This document shows positions 40,060 through 52,400 of a stretch of 64,000 bases of DNA, piece after piece (the stretch's first letter is position 1; every line of letters begins with the position of its first letter). This DNA is from Struthio camelus. Its lineage: Eukaryota; Chordata; Aves; Struthioniformes; Struthionidae. Location of the stretch: NCBI RefSeq assembly GCF_040807025.1, contig NC_090964.1, positions 7,898,214-7,962,213 on the forward strand, read 5' to 3'. Position numbers and translations under genes: made by a program. The notes under the pieces were generated by a model. It saw only the letters and a program-made list of their open reading frames with translations, did no database searches and had not been told where the DNA came from.

Positions 40060-40370
40060 GGGGGTGTGCGCATGCGTGCTCAGCGCTGCACATACCAGGT
40101 GCAGCCGTGTGCTCGGCGCTGCACGTACCAATATGCACATGCGTGCTCAGCGCTGCACATACCAGCTGTAGCCACGTGCTCAATGCTGCACGTACCAGGT
40201 GTGCGTGCATATGTGCTCGGTGCTGCATATGCTGAGGGCACACCTAAGTGCTCGGCACTGCACGTGCCAAGGGAGTGCATGTGTGCTTGGTGCTGCACAT
40301 GCTGGGAGCACACACACATGTGCTTAGCGCCACATGTGCTCAGCGCCACATGTGCTCAGTGCAGCCTCCT
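40060..40370. repeat. Minisatellite upstream of PITHD1
   Basis: About nine diverged units of 25-38 bp are built on GTGCTCAGCGCTGCACGTACCAG with TGTGCATGYG spacers. Each unit repeats alternating purine-pyrimidine tracts (GCACATGTGTG and the like). The array begins directly behind the PITHD1 promoter duplication. No coding potential is credible, although several frames stay open. Confidence 0.88.
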
Positions 40371-40379
40371 CGTGGCAGC

Positions 40380-41640
40380 GGGGAGGCCGGGCTGCCTGTG
40401 AGTTGCCATCTGCCTGGAGCGCCAGCTGCTGTGAGCAGTGCGGTGGCTCAGCACGGGGACAGGCGCTTGGCCAGAGCCCCCCATGGCCCCCAGGAAGGCC
40501 AGGGCTGGACAGAAGTGCCTAGCACGGTAGCACGGCCTCCTGCCCTCAGCCCTCTTGTTCTTGGCTGGTCCATGAGGACAGGAGCTTGACACACTGCATC
40601 TCATGCTTGTTTTAAGTCAAATCAGGCCTTTTACTGTAACATCTGGCTTACAAAGGCTCCTAGATGAAGCTATATTGGTACAACTTCTTCCTTTGTTGAT
40701 TTCCCTTGACTCACTAGCACAAACTGAATTTGCACTACTGAAAATCTTTGGGCGAGTTCAACCTGATGTTGTCCCACTTTGCCAGGAGGGAGACAGACCC
40801 TTAGACTCACGCTGCTCTGAACTGCGGCCCTAGTTATGCCTAGCAGGCATGTTCCCTGAGCAAGGGCTGATAAGGATGGCAGTACTATTTTGGGAAGAAC
40901 AAAGCTATTTTTCAGAGGAGGGCTAATACAAGCAGCCCCAGTAAAAGCTTTTCTAATTTAAGTTTCAGGCTCTTCTAGCCAGGAGGGGGAACAGGAGCAT
41001 TTCATTTTAGCCTAATAAGAAGCTCAGCTAAAAGATTTTGAGCGAGTCTTGAACTGTCAGGAAGCCTGGAAGGCTCTAAAAAAAAAAAAAAAAAAAAAAA
41101 ACTATAAATCCTTCCCCCCTACAAGCCCCCTTTAATGGGACAGCAAGCAAACAGCCATGCTCCAGCATACCCCACTGTGGCATCCCCTCCCACTGCCCCA
41201 GAGGAAAGCTGCACCCCCCCCCCCCTTGCAGCACACCGCTGCGCCCCTTCACTACAGCAGGGATACCTGCGCAGTCAGAGTGGTAGCAGAGTCAGGCCCC
41301 GAGCAGAAGCCGAAACTCCTTTGTTCCGTCCCGTCTGGCCCCAGAAGCGCTCCCCAGGCCCCGTGGGCTGCAGCACGGGCACCCTCCATGCACAGAAGGA
41401 CGCGTTGGCCCAAAGCAAGAAGGAAGCGGTTTTGTTTCCCCTGCCTGGAAGGGGGAAACACGTGCAAGGATACGGTTCTTATTTCTATGCTACAACTCCA
41501 CTGTTCGTCATGAAGCTGTGTTGCTGTCTAGTCACCAACGACTACATGATGACAGGCACAGTTAACCTGACACTCTGCTCTTGATATTTTGATGGCTGTG
41601 CAGTTACTACCAGAGACAGAAAGAGAACAAGCAGACAGGG
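40380..41640. other. PITHD1-ELOA intergenic sequence
   Basis: No gene is recognised. A run of about 24 A lies at 41078-41101 and a C run at 41214-41225. On the gene strand this is the spacer between the ELOA poly(A) site and the PITHD1 promoter. Confidence 0.5.
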
Positions 41641-44545
41641 TCCAGTGTTTGGCTTTTATTGAGACATGATTTTCCTCTTTTCATATAACTTATCTAATTA
41701 AAATATTCATCTTAGTTACCACAAAAAAGGAACATAGAAAATTGTATATACACAGTTGGGGACCAAAATACAAATGCAAGTCAAAGTCACTCCCCTCCTG
41801 CCCACATCACTCATCCCACCAACAGCAGGGCCGCAAAGGGAGAAGAGGCAGCTCTGTTTAGATCCTTGGTGTGTAGTGTAGCACAGAAAAATTGCACAAG
41901 TGTAACAACACCCTGGGCACCGAGAGGCTGGGAATGGAGCAAGCACTTTTACCCTAGACTTTGCTTAGTTTGTGTCCAGTGGAAACATCCCTCCTCCCGT
42001 CCCTGCTGAGGGCTGGTGCTCACACTCTTCTGGCTGGGCAGCTTTAGTGTCTGAGGAGGAGGAGGGAGAGGGAAGGGAGAGATGTTGGCATCACTCATCG
42101 CAGAGCAGAGTTAATTCAGACACTGTCATGGCTGATACTCTCCACAGCCCCCTCCCACGATCCAGCTCAGCTAAAATACTGGCACAGTCGGCAAAGCCTC
42201 GAGCAAAGAGGCTGCTCCAAGTGAGAGGGTACACCCAGTAACAGCAATGCCTTGGGCAGTACCCACATCTGAATATTTAACCATCGTATTAAGTGGCAAT
42301 TTAGTAGTGGCCAAGATTGTTCTTGGGCTTCACCCAGATCCTTTGCTCCACTGGGGCATGAACGCAATGCCAGACTTCCCTCCCCTTTGCCCCTACCCCG
42401 AGTACAAAGGGGAAATAAATGGTAGCACAACAGTCAGCAGAAGATATATATTGTTATCTAATTAAAAATACAGCAAAATTAAATACAGCAAAATGCAAGA
42501 TTAAGGAGCCATTATTTTACAGCACAACACACACTGAAATGCTGCACGGTAACATTAAAGCATCTGGGACTGTAACAAACTTACAGCACACGAGAGTCTG
42601 AGAACACTTTTCCAAGACCTTCAAAATAAGAAGCAAACAGACCAAATAAACAAAAGACAGGCATTTGGGATTTAAAAAAAAAAAAAAGAAAAGAAAAGAA
42701 AAAGGGGGAGGGGGGAAGCATACAGGGATTTTTCTAAAGCCCTCCAGGGAGGTTTCCCCTGGTCAGCACACACAGACAGCTCCACTTGTTCAGCATTTTC
42801 CAGCCACAGAAAGCCAGAGGCAGAGCTTCAAGAGCTGCCACCAAGAACAGCACCTACTACCAGCACCTTTCCACTCAGACAGCAAAGGCCTAGGGGAGCA
42901 AATATGGCTTGGAACAGGAGATTTTCTCCTTTTTCCTGATCCAGTCAGAGGTCAGGGCCATCACAGAGGCCAGCTCCCTCATTGCATGACCTGGGTCTAA
43001 CCAACTCCAACCTCCACTAGCACTACCTCCGGGTAAGTTTGCTTTCAAGGCAGATTTAACCCACAAGTGGAAATGCTCACCACAAAAAGGCATCACATTT
43101 AACAGCAAGAGCCTAGTAGTGTCCATCTCCTCTGTCTCTGCTGCAGCCACAATGAGTCCACCTGAAATCACACATCTACCACCAGCCGAACTCCCAGCAC
43201 CCTCCTGTGCCTCTGCAGAGGAGCCATGCTCCAGGGCACCTTGTCACACTTGAACCAAGCCCAGCAGCCTAGCGGTTCAGCTAGGTCACATCTTACACTC
43301 TGTCCTTCCAGAGCTCCAGTTCCTCAGACATCACATACAACCAAGTGTTTTGAACTCCTATGATGTATGCAGACATTAAAAAAAAAAAATTCCATTATTC
43401 ACTTCCCTTCACCCCCAATTAAGTGGTTTCAGGTTCAAAGATGAAAATTCTTGCTTTTTCCAAAGAGAGGGCAGAGGGAAACACAGAGGGAAAGGACAGC
43501 ATTCAAGTACCAGCTTCCAAACTGGAAATAAATCCTTCCCAATTCCATGCAGAAAACAAGATAAAAGTACTCCTCCTTTCCACTAAAAGAGTCAAATTGA
43601 TACCTTCATTGATATTTAAAAACTGTTTTCAGTTCCAGAGGCAGACAAAACCAAGTCCCCTCCCTCAAAAAAAAAATACAAAAGAAAGAGAGACTTAAAA
43701 TGTTCATTGGAGCACAGTAAAATTTCTCCCCCAAACCTTCATGGTTTTATTCCCAGTCGCCAGCAGAAGACAACAGCAGCAGAGAAAAAGTCTCCAAAGG
43801 CTCTTGGCATCCCTGCACAACAATGCAAGCATCTGTACAAGATCTACAGTAACAGCAGAAAGAAGGTTGAGAGCTAAGATTTTAACATACACGAGTAGAG
43901 AGCAAAGCCTCGGGTCTGGATGCACTTGCCAATGGACTGATGAGCAGATAGGTCACCAGTACTACCCGTCCCAGAGAGTTCAGGTGGGGTTTCGGGCCCA
44001 GCAGGTACCAGATCACGAGGAAAGACTCCCTTGATAACCAGCGTCTGTTCAGACAGACGGACTCTTGCCAGCTTGAGTCATAGAGAAAGGCTGGCCCTTG
44101 TACTGCCATGGGAGGGGGGAGAATACTGGGAGCGACATAAATAGTACCAGTGGGGAAAAGGAAGGGGGAAATATTAGTTAAAACCATTTTATAATTTATT
44201 AAGAGGTTAAATAGTAAATAGTCTCTGGATCTTCCACTCTCAGCAGGTGCCAAGACTTCACATTTTCTCATGTCTGGAGATTCTGTACACCCTTCTTTTG
44301 ACAGAAGGCCAGAAACAGGATGTTAAGTGTGAAGGGGAGGGAGAAGGGGGGGGGGCTTGACACAGATAAAAGGACCAGAATAAAAGATAAAATACTGTGC
44401 TGTCATCTTGTGCAGACTGAAGCTTCTCCCAGCAGCTGCAGCCTCCGCAGAGTTCCATGGAAAGGACCTGGGCTATTTGGGTACCTTCTCCCCCTTCAGT
44501 GCCACTCCTCCATGAGAGGGAAATTTCCAGCTCTGTGCTGCAAGC
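41640..44545 (-). other. ELOA 3'UTR
   Basis: This noncoding trailer of about 2.9 kb lies between the stop codon and the likely poly(A) signal. It contains A-rich simple repeats on + (42675-42712, AAAAG-like; 43378-43389) and no open frame of any recognisable family. AT content is higher than in the LYPLA2 trailer. Confidence 0.55.
41655..41660 (-). terminator. ELOA poly(A) signal
   Basis: TTTATT on + reads AATAAA on the gene strand in a good context (CTCAATAAAAGCC), about 2.9 kb after the ELOA stop. Confidence 0.65.
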
Positions 44546-47382
44546 TTATCTTCGAGAGAACCTGTTTTTGAAAGCTTTGATCGTCTTTGCCATCATGGGT
44601 GCAATTTCTGTAACAGAGGAGGGGAAAAAAAAAAAAAAAAAGAGAGAGGGAGAAAAAGAAACAATTCAAGTGGCAGTCAGAGACTCGGAGAACAGAGTGC
44701 AATTCAGAGCTGCAGACCTGGCTAAGGGGATGCAAGGGGTGCCCCAGTGCTCTTCTTACAGCCCATTGATTTTCAGGTCGCAGACAGAGGAGAGCCCACT
44801 CTGCTCTCGGCACTGCCAGAGCACAGATCTCCAGTAAAATTCACTGCTCCTTTCCCCAAGGGAACCACATTACAGTTTCATCATTCCAAATGGTGGGAAG
44901 AACACAGAAAACCAGCACAAGGGAGAAAACAGGCTTTTTGCCTCACTGATACCATTAGGGCGAGCCGATAGAGTCAGCACTGGGCAGGCAAGTGAACAAG
45001 ACACAGCAACAAAGCGGCTTCCTTAGATGCTCCTAGGACCTCTAGAGAGTCAGAGAGCAAAACCCTTGTCTCCACGTCATGGCCCTGTACCTCCCAGCTT
45101 TCCCTTACGCTTTTTCCTGTGCAAGAAGCTTGAACAGACCTTACCACCTCTCTCCAGGCAGAGGAGGGAGACCACCGACAGCAACCTTCCTACATAGCCT
45201 AGATTTAATCTTACTAGAACACAGAGCAGATTAATGCGTTTATGAAACAGGAGCTATAGGAAGCCACACAAATATTCTGCTGTTTGTACTTACTCTTCAC
45301 TGGTGGTTTCCTGGGGTCATAGGAGGAGAAGGTGCTACCTGATGACGGGACAGAATGGGCACTGCTGGTGCTGGGCCCATCATAGGACTGTTCCTCATTC
45401 ATACGAGCATGGCTTTTGCTAGATGTGTAGAGGACTGGTTTTATTCTGAAAAACAAGGATGGGAACATATGATTCAGTAAAGGAACCAGTGCGTTTTGAT
45501 ACAATTCTTCAGACACATGAGCCACGTTTGATGTCAGCCCTGCTGCTGTTAACAAACGGAACTAGCGCTTACCAGGATCTCCAGCAAACTTCCCAGCAAG
45601 AAAGAGGCTAGTACAGCTGCAAGTTTCACTACAAAAGGACCTCCCAGACACCATTTCCTCTCCTGCCAGCTCAAGGATATGGAGATTCAGAGGGAACCTG
45701 GCAGGAGCCCACAGGAAAAGTGCCCTAAACAGCAAGTGCTCCTGGGAAACACTCACTTGGTCTTTTCTGGCAGAAGAGGTCCTCCAGTTCCAAACTTCTC
45801 CTGTCTCCTCCGTACATCCCGAGGGGGCTTTGCCGCAGAGTTCACAAATGCCATCTTGGCCACTCTGCCTGCAGGTGGGAAGAGGGAAACATTGCTTGAA
45901 TCCAGCTTACTATGAAGGAGGCTCTGCAGTACTTGTCTCATTATAGCAAGTTCCAACTGCTCCTTCCCAGTCCATCCGTTCCAAAGCTCAAGTGGCAAAG
46001 GCCACTACATAAAGAACAGACGTTTAGACAGCTCCGAGGTTGGATAGGATTCAAACCAGCCACTCAAAAGACCTTCTACACCTTCCGCTCAACACAGAAA
46101 TTTCCCCCAGCCAGCATTCCCAGAATCCTCTCTGTTCGCCAGGTCATTCAGCCCTATTTTACCTTTGGGTTTGTTGGCATGAGCTGAGCCGATGTTCCGT
46201 GCTAACATGAGCAGCCGCTGCTCTCGTGCGTCGTGAAGTCGAAGGTACATTTCCCGCCAGGATTCAAACTCTTCTGGCTTCTCATTCTTGAAGTCTCGGA
46301 GACAGTGATTGTGCCACAGTTGATCTGTGTCCTCAATTAAGACCTGAAGAAGAAGCACCCACACACGTTATCTGGGATCTCTCCTGACACCTTTGGGCTC
46401 TATACCCTAGCACAGGTATCAGTCCCTCTCCCTCAGCACCAGCAGGTCCAAGGTCCACTGGAATACCACCAAGGGAAAGACGACTTGGGGGCCTGCTTGC
46501 AGCAAGAGACAGGCAGATGGCAAATCCAGGAACATGGGAATCTAGCAAAAGCCACCTCTTCTTGTAAAGAGTGTTGTTCTTTATCATTCTGCTATTCCAG
46601 ATGAGGAGAGAACATCACTCCCACACATCAGCATCCCTTCCCCAGGCCAGTGCACTCACATGATTACATTCCTCAATGCGATACAGCTGCTCCGGGGTGC
46701 ATCTCTCCAACACTGGCTCCAGCACCGAGAAAGGGACACCACCCACTTCATAGATCGCTAGGGAGAAGGAAGATGCACAGAGTATTTATCCTATTCCTTC
46801 CTTGCCGAGGAAAGGGCTTTCAGACACCCTGAAATGCAGTGGAACAACAGCAATGCTGCATGCTACTAAGCAACATGAGGAGGAAAAATGAACAGTAGGT
46901 ATTAAGAGTTCAAATGGGTCAGTACACACCAAGCTAAGAAGTCAAACGTATATGTCCCTTTGCAAGGCTGTATTTACCACCAGTTCCAGTACTTGAGCAT
47001 TCCTTAGACGTGTGCTGGGCTACTGACTCCTGCAGCACTCAAGTTAATATGAGAGCTCTCTCCCATATTGGAGAACTTGCCTTGTAACAAGGACTACTGT
47101 TCAAATGTTCAAAGCCAGGTGCTGCTAGGACATATACAAACAAGTTACCAAGACTTCAGAAGAAACAGAGATCAGTATATTTGCCTGGCAACACGACTTT
47201 AAAACTGCTCAGGAAAGGTACTCACAGTCAATGTTGTTGCTGAGGACTCTGATACACTGCTCATACAGAGACATCATCTTTGGGAGGTAGGCAGTTTTAG
47301 AGCCCGAATACACTTGCATCTTTGAATTCAACCTGCGGCCTGTAAAACCAGCCTCGCTCTCTTCAACTGTTGAGGGCACTGC

Positions 47383-47417
<35 letters not shown>

Positions 47418-48400
47418 CTTGAGTAAGTAGGGAACAGAAAAAAAAAAGCCCACCCTGATGAATAGCACAGGAGACAAGCAAAACACAGACACCCAGAAGC
47501 AACCTGTAAGGCCGAGTCTTCAAGAGACCTGAGCTTGTGTGCAGGGTACAGGAAGGGCAAGGCCAAAGCACAAGCTTTGAGAAGGGTCAGCAAAGGATCT
47601 TCCTCATTTCTACTAGAGTGCATGGGAAGGAAAAAAAAAAAAAACAACAAACCAACCTTCTTCTGAAACCCAGTTCCTGGGCATTGTGAGAGGCAGGTTG
47701 CTAGACCCCCAACATAAGGCAGATTAGGGGCAGCCAGCCAATGAGTCCATACAGCTTTACTGCTATCCTCCCTTCTACAGAAGTTGAGCCCAGTCAGCAT
47801 CCGCTCCCGCTCCCTCCCACAAACAGCAGCCACTGCCCACGTCAGGCCCATCTTCTCATCCAGCACACACCTTTCCTTTTCGTCTGGGAGCAGGTGATGG
47901 ACTCGATTGAGGGAAGAGGGCGGTAGTTGGCCTGGATTGGGGGCAGTGGGATGTCTGGTAACGTTGGCACCACATCTAGAAGTATCTGGAAGGAGAGGAT
48001 GTGCATGCAACTAAGCAGAGAATACAGGAGAACATTACATCCTGCCAGCGTACAAACTGCACTGAACTGCTTTTTGTTTTATATTTTAAATAAGGTACGC
48101 AATGCTGATCAGCTTGCACCAGGAAATAGCCTCAGGGCAAGGCTGCACTTTTGCCACGTTACTGTGACTCTGCCCAGGCTGTCAACATGAAGGAGCCGAA
48201 ATTCAGGATCCGAATCACTCGGCACCCTCTAACAAGGGCCATCCACATCTTAGCCTAAGTTCAGTGCTAAAGGACTCTGGAAAGAAGCCAAGTCAGATTA
48301 ACGATGCAAAGAACACAGAAAACAGCAGAAGAGAAAGTAGACAGAAACATCTCCTTGACCCCAAACATTCATTTTTGCAGAGAAGGAGAAGAGACAAAAA

Positions 48401-48433
<33 letters not shown>

Positions 48434-49388
48434 ACCCACCACCCACAACAAAAACACCCACAAACCTCACTAGTAGTGGGGAAGAGAAGGGAGCCTCACA
48501 AACTGGGGGAATTCTGGGAATTCTAGAACTTTGTTATGAAATACTTATTAGAATGAATGGAAATTAGGATTTTAAAATGGTGTTAAGAGTATAAAAAAAC
48601 CACTTTTTGAAGAGTAAACTGTTTCAAAGTTGAGTATGAAAGATTACACAGTAAAGCTCTTACACATTAGTCCTGATTTATATATACACTATACTTGCAC
48701 CCTTATGGTAATGAACACATCCAGGGTCATTATTCGTTTTTCGAGCTTTCACAAAGGAAAGTCAGGCTTCTAGAATAAGCTGCATTGTAACATGAGTTGT
48801 CCTATTTCTTCACCGCTTCTGGAGACCAACAGGTTAACAAAATTGCACTACAGGTAAAAATAGCAAAAAAAACCCATGTCAATTTTAGAGAAGCATGAAT
48901 ACTTGAGAAGAGAGCTATGAGAACCTTTGTAGTAGGTAGGGATGCACCGCACATGAGGCAGAGTTCTAACTTTGCACGTTCCTAAAGACCTTCTGCATGC
49001 TGAACAAACATATCACATCCAATATCTCAACGCAAAGCTTGTTTTCTTATGAGTATTAGCTGGAGAGGTTCTCTCTTACTCTCCCTTTCCTTGAATAAGC
49101 AGCCTTTTGTCTATTCATTTCTTTGCTTCTCCCTCTTCACCTTTCTAGCAAAGTTACATTCTAACAGTACAATGTGATGCCTGCAAGGGTGCACTACAGA
49201 GCAGGGCATTATGAAACACATGGTGCCTCCCAGCAGGGACCACAGTCACAGGTTTAGACACAGATGGGACACCACAAGCAAGATGCAGACCTCAGCCCAA
49301 CACCTTGAAGGGGAAAAATGATAAGCCCCAGACAGTAGAGGACCGAGAGCAGCAGGTCCCTCCTTCTTTGTTCACGTTCAGAGCCTTC

Positions 49389-49426
<38 letters not shown>

Positions 49427-52400
49427 ACACAAAACACTTACCCTGTTTGGTTTAGGAGGCTCTGGTAGTTTCTTCTCTGCCTTTTTCTCACTTGTCCGCT
49501 TGTGGCTTGGGCTCTTTCGACTTGAGCTCGAGCTCTTGGTACTGGCTTTGGATCCGTTCTGCTTGCTGTGCCCTCGGTCTTTCTCCCCAGCTGACACAGT
49601 GGGCTTGGCCACTTTCTTTTTCTTTTTCTGGGGCTGGTCGTAGCTGAGATAAGACTCAAAGGACATTGTAGGTTGCTCAAATTCATCCTCAACTTCCCCC
49701 TCCCCAAAACTTGAGGAAAAGCCCATTGATTTTTTGTCCATATCAGAGGCCCTGTGTTTCCCCTCTGAAGTTTTTAAGCTCCCAGAAATCCCCTTTTCTT
49801 TACTCTTATTTGAGGAGTCACTCTCAGCTTTCCGTTTCTCCCGCTCTGCGGTAGAAGTCTCCAGGCTCAGCTTGGACTTTTCTAGTTTGTTTTTCTCAGA
49901 GTCCCGATGTTTTGGCTTCTTAACATGGTTGTCCAAAGACTCTTCCAACTGTGGCTGCACATGCAACTTGTCCTTTCTGGAGGTGCCACTTTCTCGGTTC
50001 TTCTCCTTCCTGGTGCCATCTGACATCCTCTGCTTCTCCTTGCTGCCCCCTGCCACTGGGGCTTCTCGGAGCTGCTCTTTAAAAGAGGTCTTGTGCAATC
50101 TTTCTGGGCTGAAGGCAGAGGTCTTGTCTTCCCCTCTGCCATCAAGTCGCTGCTTCTCCTTGTGAGAAGACTTGTGCTCTTTGCTTCGACTCAGGTTCCC
50201 TTTGTCGTGGGACTCACCAGGATTCCTCTCCCGGCTTCCCCCCACCTTGTCCTGAAAGCTGTGGCCTTTGCTGGCTTTCCGATGAAACACTGTCTGTTCT
50301 TCCTGCTCCTCGGAGGCGTAAGGGTCCGTGTACATATCCTGAGGGCTCTCACTTGGCTCAGGTGACACAGCTTGTCCATAGTCTGAGTACTCCTGATCCG
50401 AGGAGAGCACTGGGGAAGATCTGCCCCAACCCTTACCCTCTTGGCTGCTATAGCCATAAGTCTGATGGGTTCTCTCAGAGCCAGGATACCTCTTGGGCTT
50501 CTTTTCCCTATGATTTGGGCTATAGGACTGGCTGCAGGAAGGCTGGAAAGGCTCTGAATAGTCCTGGTCAGGTTCTTCATCCTCTCTGGGGGAAGGTTCT
50601 CGTTGTCTTTTCCTTGAGCTGCTCCTCTCGTAGTCACGGTCTTCAGAATCTAGATTATTTCTAAAGGAATAAGAAAACAAAACAGTTTGTCTGAAACTTC
50701 CCAGTAGGAATCAAGAGAGCCACTTCCCATAGACCGTATGAACGTGGGACCCTCTCTTACAGAGGGCCAAGGCTTCGTTTGGTAGTTTTGTCACAAGAAT
50801 ACCACTAATTCTCCTTGGCGCAGCAGTATTCAGGGATTTGGAAACAGCACTTCTGGTGCAGGAAGTGATTAAGCATTTATTAGGACTAGACACTTCCCAG
50901 TTCATTGGGCAAGTGGAGACAGATGCCTACAGAGACTCCTCCATGCCTACACACTCCTGACTGTGTGGTGTACATGGGACACATGCTCCCTAATTCACAA
51001 GTTAAGCATGCAAGGATACCACAGCCATCACGATTACCAAGAATAACTGGGTCTTTATCATCCACATCTGTAAGATTTCTTTGCTGGATTCAACAGAGCT
51101 CAGAGCTGCTACTGCAACGTGTTCGCTAGCATTAACTTTCAGTTTCCATGCCATTTTTGCACTTAAAGTCTTCTTTCAGAGCAAGCCACTTCCTTTACTT
51201 GGACCTACAACTTCTCCTTAGTGTCATAAAATGGGAAGCAAACCGATTGCATCTCTTGCCTTATTAAGGGTGCTTTTTTGGCATCTACTGTTAATCTTTC
51301 CATCAAACTGCAGTTTCCTGAAAGTCAGCCCCTACCTCCACTCAAAGCTGCAGCTGTCAGCAACCCAATGCTCTGTGGCTAGCACAGGCAGGAAGTTTAC
51401 TCCACAACAGGCCAAAAACGCCATGCAGAGTTAGCACACTTGTGTTACAAGTTTTTCCAGAGCCTTCACTTGTTTCCATGGTCAGAGAAGTTTATAATCT
51501 CCTCCGCTGCAAAATATAACAAAGTTTATCCAGCAAGACAACCCAACAGGTTCACTTACCTCTCTGCCTCTTGGGAAACTGGCACCAGCTTCTTCCACCT
51601 GGCTACAAGGTTCTTCGCAAAGTCTCCAACGAGTTCATGTTTCCGTAAGCCATTCACAGTCTTCCCGACACCCGTCTCCTTCATGAGAGAGTCAAGATAT
51701 TAATTCATCTTTGCAAAACAGTCAGCATTCTTGTCACTGCCAAACCTTCCGCAGGAGGACCAAAGTTAACCTGCTATCTATTGCTACCAGATAGAAGTAA
51801 ACCTCCCTGAACTAACTGCAAAGATATTACATGTAATTTATTATGTTTTCAGCAAACATTTTGATTACATTGTTAGTATTGTGCTGTTTAGTTCTGTAGA
51901 TCAGAGAAGACAGAGAACTTCGCCTTAGTCAAACATCAATTATTTGGTTCAATAAACCAAGTTATTATTTACCATAACTTTTGATAAGTCTGAAGACAGA
52001 AGTCAGTCACTAATACTTTCAGGGATTAGCACTTCACTTCTAAACTCATGCAGCTTCAGTCATTATTAGGGACCATTTTGGCTCTCATATCCTGATCACG
52101 TGTTAAGCTTTTGGAGGAATTTCAGATGACAAACTGTCTTCTGCTATTTTACTTTTGCTCTGGCATGCTCCTTCCCCCTCTTATTGTAAAGAAATTCTGT
52201 ATCCGGAATTTCTAGAGCCCTCATCACAATCATGTTTATGATACTGTTTTGTAGCAGGTGGCCAAGGCATTATGTTCTACTTCAGGGAAAGCAGCACTTC
52301 CATGGCCAACAGTTATTCTGTAGCTTGACAGACATGAGGAAAGCATAAGAGATTTCACAGCTCTTACCACAAGAATGTCAACTGTGATGGGCAACTCAGA

